NCBI GenBank assembly: GCA_032173965.1
Contig: JAVUNC010000004.1
Span: 1,502,501 to 1,566,500, forward strand
Origin: Sitta carolinensis
Taxonomy: Eukaryota; Chordata; Aves; Passeriformes; Sittidae
DNA length: 64,000 bases
Reading direction: 5' to 3'
Both the position numbers and the translations under genes were made by a program. Each line of letters opens with the position of its first letter. Position 1 is the first letter of the stretch. The notes below the pieces were generated by a model. That model did not search any database and was not told where the DNA came from. It saw only the letters and a list, made by a program, of their open reading frames with translations. Positions 9,650-21,049 of the stretch are shown here, piece after piece.

Positions 9650-11780
9650 AATCCCTTTGGAATCCCCCAAAATCCCAACTAAATAATTCTCAAATTTCCA
9701 AAAATTCTGGGATAAAGCAGAAGATTTGGGAGGTTGGAAAAATCCAAAATCCTTGGGAAATAAAAAATTTAAAAAAAAATCCTTGGAAAAAACCCCTAAA
9801 AATCCTTGGGAAAAAAAAAATTCTTGGAAAAACCCCAAAATCCTTGGGATTGGGAATTCCCAAAACCTTGGGAAAATTCCTGGATTTTCTGGGAATTCCA
9901 GGATTTTCTCATTGCTATCCCAAGGGAAAAAGGGGAAAATTCCCAATTTCCCACAACAATATCCCAATTTTCCTCAAAAATATCCCAATTTTCCTCAGGA
10001 ATATCCAAATTTTCCCAGGAAATTCCCAATTCTCCAAAGAATTTTCCCAACTTTTCCCCAGAATTCCCCCCCAAAAATCCCAGAATTCCCAGCTCCAATC
10101 CCAGCTGGAAAAATCAGAATTTTTTCCTCCTCTTTTCCTGGAAATTCCCCCCAAAAATTCCAGGATCCTCGATCCCAAATCCCACAAAATCCCCAAATTT
10201 TTCCCCTTTGTATCCCAATCCTGAAAATTCCCAACTTTTCCTTCATTTTCCTTGAATTTTTCCATCAGAATTTAAATCCCACCTCCAAAATTCCATAAAA
10301 TCATCCTTGGAATTCCATCCCAAAGGGAAAAATCTGGGAATATTTTGATTTTTCCCAAGTTTTTCTCGCTGGGAAAATCCTCAAAAATGAGGAGTTTTTT
10401 TGCTGTTGTAAATTCCTGGGGTTTTTTAATCCCCAAAAAAAAAACCAGAATCCTGGGAAAATTTCCCCAAAATTCCCAAAATCCTGGGAAAAAAATCCAA
10501 AAAAATTCCCAAAATCCTGGGGAAAATCCCAAAAAAAAATCCCAAATCCTGGAAAAAATTCCCCAAAAATCTCCAAAATCCTGTAAAAATTCCCAAAAAT
10601 TCACAAAATCCTGGAAAAAATTCCCAAAATTCCAAAAAAAAAACCCCAAAATCCTGGAAAAAAATTCTCAAAAAACCTCAAAATCTTGGGAAAAATTCCC
10701 CAAATCCTGGAAAAAATTCCCAAAAAATTCCCCCAAAAACCCCAAAATCTTGGAAAATATTCCCCAAAACCCAAAATCCTTGGAAAAATTCCCCAAAAAT
10801 TCCCAAAATAACCCAAAATCTCTTGGAAAAAATTCCCAAAAACCCGCAAAATCCTGGAAAAAATTCCCAACATTTCCCAAATCCTGGAAAAAAATTCCCA
10901 AAAAAACCCAAAATTCTGGGGAAAATTCCCAAAAATTCCCAAAATAACCCAAAACCCTGGGAAAAATTCCCCAAAATTCCAAAAAAATTTCCAAATCCTG
11001 GAAAAAATTCCCATAAAAACCCAAAATCCTGGGGAAAAATCCCCCAAAAAAACTCAAATCCTGAGAAAAATTCCATAAAAAAAATTAAACCTGGGCAAAA
11101 TTCCCAGAAATTTCCCAAATCCTGGGGAAAATTCCCAAAAAAATCCCAAAATCCCCAAAATCCTGGAAAAAAATTCCCAAAAAAAAACCCAAAATCTGGA
11201 AAAAAATTCCCAAAAATTAAAAAAAAAAAAAAAAAACCAAAATCTTGGAAAAGATTCCCAAAAATTCCCAAAATAACCCAAAATCTCTTGGAAAAAATTC
11301 CCAAAAAATTCCCAAAAATTCCCCAAATCCTGGAAAAATTCCCCAAAGTTCCCAAAAACCCCCAAAATATTGGGAAAAATTCCCATAAAAACCCCAAAGA
11401 AACCCCAAAATCCTGGGGAAAATTCAAAAAAAAAACCCCAAAATCCTGGAAAAAAAATCCAAACAAATTCCCAAATCCTGAGGAAAATAAAATAAAAAAA
11501 AAAAAAAAAATCCTGGAAAAAATTTCCAAAAATTCCCAAAAAAATCCCAATCGGAAAAAAAATTCCAAAAAATTCCCAAATCCTGGAAAAAAATTCCCAA
11601 AAATTCCCAAAATAACCCCAAAATCTTGGAAAAAATTCAAAAAAATTCCAAAAAAAACCCAAAATCCTGGAAAAAAATTCCCAGAAATTCCAAAAAAAAC
11701 CCCAAATCCTGGAAAAAATAAAAAAAAATTCCCAAAAAATTCCCAAAACCCCAAAATCCTGGAAAAAATTCCCAAATTTC
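9650..11780. repeat. AAATCCTGGAAAAAATTCCC minisatellite
   Basis: Units of about 25-45 bp built from AATCCTGG, AAAAATTCCC and CCCCAAAA words. No gene is visible. Confidence 0.85.
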
Positions 11781-11791
11781 CCCGCACTCAC

Positions 11792-11855
11792 CTGGACCTG
11801 CCGGAGCTCGCCTCATGGGAAATTTGGGATTTTCCCGGAAAATCCTAAAATTCTG
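11792..11855 (-). other. Possible untranslated exon of the NCOA-like gene
   Basis: A short non-repetitive stretch whose minus strand reads CATGAGGCGAGCTCCGG... CCAG/GTGAGTGCG, a near-consensus donor (exon end 11,792). TTTTAG about 55 bp upstream could be the acceptor. It lies between the CpG-island exon and the ATG exon on the same strand, so a noncoding or alternative leader exon is the simplest reading. It includes an ATG (11,816-11,814) with only a few codons before the donor. No homology was recognised. Confidence 0.35.
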
Positions 11856-11859
11856 GGAA

Positions 11860-12370
11860 TTCCATGGGAATCTCCACTCCTGGATCCTGCAGAGGGAGAA
11901 ATTTCCAATTATTGGGGGGAAAATCCATGGAAAAATTAAAAAATTCCAGGAAAATTGGGAATTCCAGCCAGGGCAGGCTGGGGTTTGCTCGGGGATTCCC
12001 AAAAATTCCAGGATTTTCTTCATTTAAATAAAAAAAATCCTGGATTTTTTCAGGTTTTCCCTAAAAAATCCTGGAATTTCCTCCATTTTTCCATGAAAAT
12101 CCTGGAATTTTCCCCATTTTCCCAAAAATTCCCCAAATTTCCCATTCCCACTTTTTTCCACACAGGAATTTTCCCTGGAAATTCCTGGAATTTTATCCCA
12201 ATCCCAGAAAAAACCAAAATTCAAATTCCCAATTTTTATTCCCTGGGAAGAAATTTGGAATTTTTTTGGAATTTTTAGGGTTGGGAAAAATGGGAAAAAA
12301 TTGGAATTTTTTGGGAATTCCGAGGATTTTTCCTGATTTTTTGGGGGGATCCAAGAAAAGAATTCTGGAA
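11860..12370. other. Semi-unique intronic sequence
   Basis: Mixed sequence with a less repetitive part at 11,860-12,000 (CTGGATCCTGCAGAGGG; CAGGGCAGGCTGGGG), then TTCC/GGAA-rich words. No gene was recognised. Confidence 0.5.
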
Positions 12371-12379
12371 AATTAAAGG

Positions 12380-14190
12380 TGGGGAAGGGAAAAATTGGGA
12401 ATTGGGGAAAAATTGGGAAAGGGAAAATTTGGGAATTCCGGAAAATTTAGGGCAAAAAAAGGGAAAAATTTGGGAATTATAAAAAATGTTGGAAAGGGAA
12501 AATTGGGAATTCTGGAAAATTTAGGGCAGAGAAAAAATGGAAAATTTAAGGGAGAAAAAGGGGGAAATTGGGAATTCTGGAAAAACTGGGAAAGGGAAAT
12601 TTGGGAATTCTGGAAAATTTAAGGAGAAAAAAGGGGAAAATTGGGAAATCTGGACAATTTAGGGCAGAAAATGGGGAAAATTTTGGGATTTATGGAAAAT
12701 TTACGACAGAAAAATCTGAGAATTCTGGAAAAGCGAGGGTAGAAAAGGGAGAAAAATCCGGGAATTCTGGAAAATTTAGAGCAGAAAAACAGGAAAAATC
12801 TGAGGAATTACAGAAACCCGAGGGCAGAGAACGGGAATAGAGGGGAAGGACACGAAATTGAGAGCAGGAAAAAGGGGAAAAAATTGGGAATTCTGGGAAA
12901 TTTTGGACAGAGAATTTGGGGGGAAATTCGGGAATTCTGGAAAATTGTGGGTGGGGGAAAAATTGGGAATTCTGGAAAATTGAGGGCAGAGAAAAAAATT
13001 GGGAATTCTGGAAACTTTTGGGCAGGGAAAAATTTGGGAATTCTGGAAAATTTAGGGCAGGAAAGGGAAAATTTGGGAATTCTGGAAAAATTGGGAAAGG
13101 AAAATTTGGGAATTAGGGAAAATTGAGGGTGGGGGGAAATTGGGAATTCTGGAAAATTTAGGACAGAAAAATCTGAGAATTGTGGAAAATCGAGGGCAGG
13201 GAAAAGGAAAATCCGGGAATTCTGGAAAATTTAGGGCAGAAAAAGGAAAAAATTTGGGAATTCTGGACAATTTTGGGCAGAAAAAGGGAAAAATTCGGGA
13301 ATTCTGGACAATTTAGGGCAGAAAATGGGGAAAATTTGGGGATTTATGGAAAATTTAGGACAGAAAAATCTGAGAATTCTGGAAAAGCGAGGGCAGGGAA
13401 AGAGGAAAATCCGGGAATTCTGGAAAATTTATGACAGAAAAACAGGAAAAATCTGAGGAATTACATAAACCCGAGGGCAGAGAATGGGAATAGAGGGGAA
13501 GGACACAAAATTGAGGGCAGGAAAAAGGGGAAAAATTGGGAATTCTGGGAAATTGAAGGGAGAAAAAGGGGAAAAAATTGGGAATTCTGGAAAATTTTGG
13601 GCAGAAAAAGGGGAAAATTGGGAATTCGGGAAAATTTAGGGCAGAGAATTTGGGGGAAAATTTGGGAATTCTGGAAAATTGAGGGAGAGAAAAAATTGGA
13701 ATTATGGAAAATTTAGGGAGAAAAGGGGAAAAATTTGGGAATTCTGGAAAATTTAGGGCAGGAAAGGGAAAATTTGGGAATTCTGGAAAAATTGGGAAAG
13801 CAAAATTCGGGAATTCTGGAAAACTGAGGGCAGGGAAAAGGGAAAAAATTGGGAATTCTGGAAAATTTAAGGGAGAAAAAGGGAAAAATTTGGAAATCTG
13901 GAAAATCGAGGGCAGAGGATTTGGGGGAAAATTTGGGAATTCTGGAAAATTGAGGGTGGGGGAAAAATTTGGGAATTATGGAAAAATTAAGGAGAAAAGG
14001 GGAAAATTTTGGGATTTATGGAAAATTTAGGACAGAAAAATCTGAGAATTGTGGAAAATCGAGGGCAGGGAAAGACGAAAATCCGGGAATTCGGGAAAAT
14101 TTATGACAGAAAAACAGGAAAAATCTGAGGAATTACATAAACCCGAGGGCAGAGAACGGGAATAGAGGGGAAGGACACAAAATTTCGATC
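12380..14190. repeat. GGGAATTCTGGAAAATTTAGGGCAG array, ~660-bp higher-order repeat
   Basis: Units of about 40 bp (GAATTCTGGAAAATTTAGG then AGAAAAAGGG). The landmark TGAGGAATTACA followed by AAACCCGAGGGCAGAG recurs at 12,801, 13,454 and 14,126, so a block of about 653-672 bp is present three times. Confidence 0.88.
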
Positions 14191-14204
14191 ATAAAAAGGG
14201 AAAA

Positions 14205-14540
14205 AATTGGGAATTTTCTGCCGCGGCGGCGCCCTGAGGAGGAGCCGCTGCTGCCACACCTGGCTGGGGAATGCTGCTCCAGGGGCAACCCTCCCTCCCC
14301 GCCAGCATTTTGAGATTATTTTCACCTTTATTTTGGTTTTTTAGGTTCTTTTTCAGCGATTTTGTTGAATTTCCAGCTTTTTTTTCGGGTTTTTTGGCGA
14401 TTCACGGCCTGTCCCCCCCTCCAGACAAAGCGCGGCCCCCTCAGCGCGACCGCAGGCCGCCCGCAACCGCGGCGGCGAGAAAACATTTTTTTTTAATAAA
14501 TACAATTAAAAATCATGTTTTTTTAGGAATATATCTTAAT
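14205..14540. other. Short non-repetitive island beside the CpG-island exon
   Basis: GC-rich at 14,218-14,310, where the minus strand reads CATTCCCCAGCCAG/GTGTGG, a weak donor-like border. It is AT-rich at 14,310-14,540. There is no convincing open frame or recognised homology. Confidence 0.35.
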
Positions 14541-14832
14541 AAAAAGGCGAGGGGAGGAGGTGAAGAAGGAGGAGCGCGGCGGGACTTTGGGCGAAGGGGG
14601 CGCCTGAGGGAGGGTGAGGGGGAGCGATGGCGGAGGGCGGGCCCGCGGCTGAGGGGAGGGGACGGAGCTGAGGAGGAGAAGAAGAAACCGGGAGAGAGAA
14701 GGAGAGAGAAGAAGACCACGAGAGAGAGAGAGAGAGAGACAGAAGGCAAAAAAGGCGGCGGCCGCCATGGTTGTGATAAGAAAAAAAAAATAAATAAAAA
14801 AAAAAAAAACCCCGCCGGGTTCTCTCCCTCAC

Positions 14833-15300
14833 CTGGAGCCGACGAGGCCGCGGGTGAAGGCGCCGCCCCTCCTTGGCCGGGTCGCGGTTCCCGGGGAGCG
14901 GAGGAACCGCGGGAGCTCCGGCGGGAGCGGCGGCCCCGGCTCCGCTCAGGGCTTGGATCCTCCTCCTCCTCCTCCTCCTCCCCTCCTCCCCCTGAGCCCG
15001 CCGGGGCCTTCTCGTCCTCTCGGCAGCGAGCTCCGGGGAAAAAGCTGCGGGGCTCCGGCTCGGGGCTCTCGGCTCGATCCTCCCCCTCCTCCCCGGTGGG
15101 ACAGGGGCGGAGCTGGCTGAGGAGGACGGAGAAGGGGGCGGTGGAGTTGCGTTGGGGATGGAGACGCCTCCTGTTAATTTTCCTGCCCCTTCCTCCTCCT
15201 GCTCCTCCTGCGTTCCGGAGGGCAGGAGGATTGGAGGTGCTGGTGGTGGTGCTGGTGCTGGTGGTGTGGGTGCCGCCATCTTCTGCCGGCGCGGCCGCGA
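14833..15300 (-). other. CpG-island first exon, probably of the NCOA-like gene
   Basis: GC- and CpG-rich block ending on the minus strand with CTCCAG/GTGAGGGAG, a strong donor. An open frame starts at the ATG inside AAGATGGCGGC (15,282-15,272) and stays open to the donor as a Pro/Ser/Arg-rich sequence. If spliced straight to the ATG exon it is out of frame with MSGLGD, so it is better read as 5' UTR or an upstream ORF. Linkage to the NCOA-like exon rests on strand and order only. Confidence 0.5.
15272..15282 (-). promoter_or_regulatory. YY1-type motif AAGATGGCGGC
   Basis: Perfect AANATGGCGGC on the minus strand, with a second ATGGCGCC version at about 15,357-15,367. Such motifs commonly sit just downstream of transcription starts in sense orientation, so they support minus-strand initiation near 15.3-15.4 kb. 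Confidence 0.5.
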
Positions 15301-15439
15301 TGGCGGCGGGGAAGGGGGAACGGGCACGGGGAAATGGAGGGGGAACGGGGAGGAGGCGCCATGTTGGAGGCTGAGGGAGCTGAGGGGCTCCGGCCGCGCC
15401 GGGCGCGGGCGGCGATGGCGGCGGGCAAGGCTCGGGCCC

Positions 15440-17070
15440 GGATCCTCTCGGTGCCTCGGTACCGGGACCCTCCCGGTGTCCGCCCGCCTCGTGCCGATCT
15501 CTCGGCTCCGGTACCGAGCTGCCCGGTGTCCCCGCTCGGCCCTCGGGCCCGGATCCCCTCGGTGCTCTCGGTACCGGAGCTCCCGGTGTCCCCGCTCGGC
15601 CCTCGGGCCCGGATCCCCTCGGTGCTCTCGGTACCGGAGCTCCCGTGGACCGCTGGCCCGATCCTCCCCCGGTGTCACCGCTCGGCCTCGGCCCGGATCC
15701 CTCGGTGCCTTCCGTGTCCCCTCGGTGCCCTCACCCGATCCCGCCCGGGTCCCTCCGTCCTCAGCCCGACCCCTGGTCCTCGGCCCGGACCTTCCGCCTC
15801 TCGGGGCCCTCACCCGTTCCTCCGGTGCCCTCACCCGGGATCCTCCCGGTGTCCCCGCTCGGCCCTCGGCCGATCCCTCGGTGCCCTCACCCGGGAGCTC
15901 CCGTGCACCGCGTGCCCTCAGCTCCGACCTTCCGTGCCCCAGCCCGGACTCCGGTGCCCCGGTGCCCTCACTCAGACTTTCCGGTGTCCTCGTGCCCAGC
16001 CCCGGACTCCGTGCCACCGCTCTGCCGCAGCCCGTCTCCGGTTCTCAGCCCCGGATCCTCCCCGTGTCCCGCTCGTGCCTCAGCCCGGATCCTCCCGACC
16101 TCCCGGGCCCCAGCCCCGGATCCTCCCGTGCCGCGTGCCTCCGTCCCCCGGTCCTTCCGGGCCCTCCCGGTCCGTCTCCCCGTCCTCCGGTTCCCCCCAG
16201 TCCCCCGTCTCTCGCTCCCCGGTTCCTCCCGGTTCCCTCAGCCCCGGATCCTCCTTCCCCCGGTCTCCCGTTCCTCCCGGTTCCCGTTCCCCCATTCTTC
16301 CCGTTCCCCGGATCCTCCCGGTTTCCCCGTTCCCTCCGTTCCCCGTCTCCGTTCCTCCCGTTCCCCCAGCCCCGTCTCTCCATTTCCCCGTCCTACCTTC
16401 TCCCCGGTTCCCCCGTCTCTCCCGTTCCCCGTTCTCCTCCCGTTCCCTCTCTCCCGTTCCCCCCCGTTCCCTTCCGGTTCGTTCCCCCCGTTCTCTCCCG
16501 GTTCTTCCCTCCCGGTTTCTCCCGTTCTCTCCCGGTTTCCCCCTTCCCCCGTTCTCTCCCGTTCCCCCGTTCTCCCCGGTTTGTTCTCTCCCGTTCCCCG
16601 TTCTCCCTCTCCCAGTTCCCCGTTCCTCCCATTCTCTCCCGGTTTCCCCCGGTTCTCTCCCGGTTCCCCGTTCTCCCCCGTTCTCTCCCGGTTCCCTCCC
16701 CTTCTCCCTGGTTTCCCCGGTTCTCTCCCGGTTCCTCCCATTCTCTCCCGGTTTCCCCCCGTTCTCTCCCGTCCTCCCGTTCTCTCCCGTTCCCGTTCTT
16801 CCCGTTCCCCCGTTCTCTCCCGGTTCCCTCCGTCTCTCCCGGTTTCCCCGGTCTTCCTTCTCTCCCGTTCCCCTCTCCCGTTTCCCCCCGTTCTCCTCCC
16901 CGTTCTCTCCCTTCCCGGTTCTCTCCCGGTTTCCCCGGGTTTCTCCTCCCGGTTCCCGTTTCCCCGTTCCCCGGTTCTCCTCCCGGTTCTCCTCCCGGTT
17001 CTCTCCAGTTTCCCCCGGTTCTCCCGGTCTCCGTGCTGCCCCATCCCGAGCCGGCTCCACGGGCTCGTGT
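15440..17070. repeat. C/T-rich minisatellite TTCTCTCCCGGTTCCCC type
   Basis: It begins with a 60-bp tandem pair (GTGTCCCCGCTCGGCCCTCG at about 15,527 and 15,587), then CCGGATCCTCCCG words, then CCCGTTCTCTCCCGGTT units. It is stop-poor in several frames on both strands; no gene was recognised. Confidence 0.85.
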
Positions 17071-17099
17071 CGGTTCGGGATCCCCGGAGCTCCAACCGC

Positions 17100-18050
17100 A
17101 GCCCAGAGGATCCGGGATGGCCTGGGATAATCCCAGGGATTCGCTGGGAATTCCAACCCAGCCAGGAATTCCTGCCCCAATCCCATTTTATCCCATGGAA
17201 TTCCCAAAATTCCCAGCCCAGGATTGGATTCAGCCCCATCACCACTCCTCTCCAAGAAGGAATTTTGGGAATTCCATGAAAATTGGGGACTCCAGGCAGG
17301 GTCTCCCTTCCCTTTCCCATCCCCAATTCCATAAAAACCCCTCAGGATGGATCCTGAGTGTCCTGGATCCCAGAATCCTGGAATTCTTTGGGATGGGATT
17401 TGTGGATTTTAAATCCCAACCCAACCCCACCATCCCAAATTTTTCCAGCCTTTCCTGGGACACTCCCAGGGATTCTCTGGGAATCTCAGCCCAGCCAGGA
17501 ATTCCTGCCCCAATCCCATTTTATCCCATGGAATTCCCAAAATTCCCAGCCCAGTTTGGATCCATCCCAGCTCCTGTCTGTGAAGGAATTTTGGGAATTC
17601 CCTGGAAATTGGGGACTCCCTTCCCTTTTCCCACCCCCAATTCCATAAAAACCCCTCGGGATGAATCCTGAGCATCCTGGATCCCAGAATCCTGGAATTC
17701 TTTGGGATGGGATCCACAAACCTTCAACCCCATCCCAAATTTCCCAGCTTTTCCAGGGACACTCCCAGGAAATCTCTGGGAATTCCAGCCCACCCTTCCC
17801 CAAATCCCAAAATGTGATTTTTATTCCCAAAATTCCCACCTGTTTTTTTTTTTTCTGGATATTTGGGACACTCAGGATCCATCCCGAGGGGATTTTATGG
17901 AATTTGGGGGTGGGAAAGGGAAGCGAGATCCTGCCTGGAATCCCAGATTTTCATGGAATTCCCAAAATTCCTTCTTGGAGAGGAGTGGGGGGTGGGGCTG
18001 GATCCAAATCTGGAGGGAATTCCATGGGAAAAAATGGGATTGGGGAGGGA
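17100..18050. repeat. ~334-bp tandem duplication (2-3 copies)
   Basis: The words CAGGAATTCCTGCCCCAATC and TTTTATCCCATGGAATTCCC appear near 17,163 and again near 17,497, and a diverged third copy follows. No gene was recognised. Confidence 0.8.
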
Positions 18051-18069
18051 ATTCCTGGGATATTCCCCA

Positions 18070-18600
18070 AAAAAACCCTCCCAAAAATCGCAAAATCCCA
18101 GGAAAACAGCTCCAAAATAAAAAAAAAAAACTCCAAATCAAAAAAACCTTCCAAATCTCCTCCAAAAATTCTCCAAATCCTGAAAAAAAAATCAAATCCC
18201 ATAAAAAATTAAAAAAAAATCTCCAAATCCTGCAAAAAAAATTTCAAATCCCATAAAAAATTAAAAAAAAAAAATCCACAAATCCTGAAAAAAAATCAAA
18301 TCCCATAAAAAATTAAAAAAAAAAAAATTCCCCAAGTCCTGGGAAAAAAAAAATTCAAATCCCATAGAAAATTCCAAATAAAATCCCATTAAAAATTTCA
18401 AAAAAAAAAAAATCTCCAAATCCTGAAAAAAAAATCAAATCCCATAAAAATTCCCCTAAAAAATCCCCAAATCCTGAAAAAAAAAATTCAAATCCTTTAA
18501 AAATTTTCCCTAAAAAATCCCCAAATCCTGAAAAAAATCAAATCCCATAAAATTCTGAAAATTCCTTTTTTTTTTTTCCTCAATTCCTATTTTTTAATTT
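18070..18600. repeat. A-rich AATCCCATAAAAAATT repeat
   Basis: Short units of AAATCCTGAAAAAAAATCAAATCCCATAA type, alternating about every 50-60 bp. Confidence 0.8.
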
Positions 18601-18679
18601 TTAAAAAAATTTTCTGGGATTTATTAAAATTAATAATTTTTTTAAATTTTTGCAGTCGGGAGAGCTCCCGGGGAAGGGA

Positions 18680-20490
18680 AAATTCCCTGGAAAAGTTTGG
18701 GGGAAATGGGGAAAAATGGGGAAAAAATGGGGGAAAAATGGGAAAAAAATGGGGAAAAATGGTAAAAAAATGGGGGGGGAATGGGGAAAAAATAAAGGAA
18801 AAAAGAGGGGAAAAGATAATGGGAAAAGGAAAAGGGAAAAAGGAAAAGGAAAAAAAGGGGAAAAAAAGGAAAAAAGGAAAAGGAAAAAAAAAAAAAAAGG
18901 AAAAGGGGAAAAAATTAAAAAGGGGGAAAGGGGAAAAAGGAAAAGAAAATGGAAAAGGGGAAAAAGGGAAAAGGATAAAGGGAAAAGGGAGAAAAAGGGA
19001 AAAAATAAAAAGGGGGAAAGGGAAGAAAAGGGAAAAAAAAAGGAAAAGGAAAAGGAAAAAAGGAAAAGGGAAAAGGGAAAAAAGGAAAGAAAAAAAAGGA
19101 AAAGGGGAAAAGGGAAAAAAAGGGAAAGGGGAAAAGGAAAATAAAAGGAAAAGGAAAATAGAAAAAAGGAAAGGGGAAAAGAAAAAAAAAGGGAAAAGGA
19201 AAAGGAAAAGGAAAAGGAAAAAAGGGGGAAAAGGGAAAAGGAGAGGAAAGGAGAAAAATAAAAAAGGGGAAAAGAGGAAAAAGGAAAAGGGAAAAAGAAA
19301 AAAGGAAAAGGAAAAAGGGAAAGGGGGAAAAGGGAAAGTGGAAAAGGAGAAAAAAAACAGGGAAAAAAGAAAAGGGAAAAAAGGGGGAAAGGGAAAATAA
19401 AAGGGGAAAAGGAAAGGAAAAAGGGAGAAAATGGGGGAAAAGGAGAAAAAGAAAAAGGGAAAAAAGGGGAAAAATGGAAAAGGGAAAAAAGGAAAAAGGG
19501 GAAAAGGAAAGGAGAAAAGGGAAAAATGGGGAAAGGGAAAAAAAGGGATAAAGAGGGAAATGGGGAAAGGGAAAAAGGGGAAAAGGAAAAAGGGGAAGGG
19601 GAAAAGGGGGGAAAGGAAAAAAGGGAAAAAAGGGAAATGGAAAAAAAAAGGGAAGAGGGGAAAGGAATGAAAGGAAAAAGGGAAAAATTGTGGGAAAATG
19701 GGAAAATGGGAAAAAAGGGAGAAAAGTGGAGGAAAGGGGGAAAAAAGAAAAAAGGGGGAAAAGGGTGGAAGGGGAAGAAAAAGGAAAAAAATGGGAAAAA
19801 AGGATGGGAAAGGGAGAAGGAAAAAAGAGGGAAAAGGGGAAAAAGGAAAGGAAAAAAAAGGGAAAATGGAGAAAAGGAAAAGGGGAAAAGGAGAGAAATG
19901 GGGGAAAATGGGAAAAAAAGGGAAAAAGGAAGAAAGATGAAAAGGGGAAAAGGAAAAAAGTGGGAAAAGAGTAAAAGGGGGAAAGAAAAAAGGGAAAGAG
20001 GAAAAGGAAAAAGGAGGGAAAGGGATGAAAGGAAAAAAGGGAAAATTGTGGGAAATGGGAAAAAATGGAGAAGGGAAAAAGGGGAAAAGGAAAAAGGAAG
20101 AAGGGAAAAAAGGGGGAAAGGGGAAAAAAAAGGGAAAAGGTGGAAGGGGAAAAAGGAAAAATGGGAAAAAGATGGAAAGGGGAGAAGGAAAAAAGAGGGA
20201 AAAGGGGAAAGGAAAGGAAAAAAAGGGGAAATGGAGAAAAAGGAAAAGGGGAAAAAGGAGAGAAATGGGGAAATGGAAAAAAGGGAAAAAAGGAAAGAAA
20301 GATGAAAAGGGAAAAGGAAAAAAGTGAGAAAATAATAAAAATGGGAAAGGGAAAAAAAGGGAAAAGGAAAAAAGGAAAATGGTAAAAAAGGGAAGAGGGG
20401 AAAGGAGAAAGGAAAAAGGGAAAATTGTGGGAAAAGGGAAAATGGAAAAATGGAAAAGGAAAATGGGAAAAAAGGGGGCAAAGTGGAAAG
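18680..20490. repeat. GGGAAAA/GGAAAA polypurine tract, 1.8 kb
   Basis: Almost pure A/G on the plus strand, composed of GGGAAAA, GGAAAA and AAAGGAAA words. It is capable of triplex formation where mirror-symmetric. No gene. Confidence 0.92.
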
Positions 20491-20494
20491 GAAA

Positions 20495-21035
20495 TTATCC
20501 CTAAAATATTCCTAAAAATTCCCAATAAAATTAAAAAAAAAAAAGTAAATTCCCACAAATTTCCGTAAAAATTAAAAAAAAAATTCCAAATTTTCCAAAA
20601 AATACAAAATAAAAATTCCAAAAAAAATTCCCCTTCAAAAAAAAAAAAATTCCTCAAACGCTTTTAAAATTCTTAAAATTTTCCTTAAAATTCAAACAAA
20701 TTCCAAAAAAATTTTCCAAAAATTTAAAATAAAAATTCCAAGAAATTTCCCAAAAACACACAAAAAAATTTAATTTTTTTTAAAATCAAAAAAAATCCCT
20801 ATTTTTTTAAATCCCAAAATATTTCCCTAATTTTTTTTAAATTCTAAAAAAATTCCCGAAAAATTCCCCCGAAAAATAAAATTAATTACAAAAAAATCTC
20901 CCAAAAAAATCCCAAAATTTTTCCTAAAATTAAAAAAAAAATCCCATTATTTTTTTCCAAAATTCTCGATTTTCCCATGATTTTTTTGGAATCCAGGACG
21001 ATTCCAGATGGGAAAAGTGGGAGAATTCCAGGGGA
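20495..21035. other. A/T-rich spacer
   Basis: AATTCCAAAAAAATTCCC-type low-complexity sequence, then a short mixed segment at 20,960-21,040. No gene was recognised. Confidence 0.6.
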
Positions 21036-21049
21036 TTGAGCAGGACTGA

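Larger units (their letters stand above)
1..15300 (-). other. NCOA1: NCOA (p160/SRC)-like gene, 5' part, runs off left edge
   Basis: Minus-strand transcription unit inferred from a CpG-island first exon (donor at 14,833), a possible untranslated exon (donor at 11,792), the ATG exon (4,578-4,474) and bHLH-exon fragments (551-90). The family encodes coactivators that bind liganded nuclear receptors in the nucleus, with bHLH-PAS domains first and LXXLL motifs and histone acetyltransferase-binding domains later; only the first two coding exons could fall here. The start MSGLGD, the KRKG block and the string KRRREQEQRYLEELAELLSA match NCOA1 better than NCOA2 or NCOA3, from remembered family sequences. 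The PAS and later exons would lie left of base 1. The paralogue is uncertain: it may be a diverged NCOA1, a fourth paralogue, or a decaying copy. Confidence 0.62.

Noticed and set aside
5099..9967. Very long minus-strand frame (over 1,600 codons) resembling a Trp/Leu/Val-rich membrane protein
   Set aside because: Pure product of CCAA/CCAAA and GAATCCAA tandem repeats; equally long frames exist on the opposite strand and in other phases, with no conserved residues or proper ends.
15334..17671. Pro/Ser/Arg-rich plus-strand frames to the right of the 15.3-kb CpG island
   Set aside because: They continue into the C/T-rich minisatellite, show no splice-consistent ends and no homology; YY1-type motif orientation and the donor at 14,833 favour minus-strand transcription.
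18650..20660. Lys/Gly-rich (plus) and Phe/Pro-rich (minus) frames
   Set aside because: GGGAAAA polypurine tract without stops; composition alone explains them. The same applies to 560-4,450, 21.0-22.1, 54.9-57.0 and 58.7-60.4 kb.
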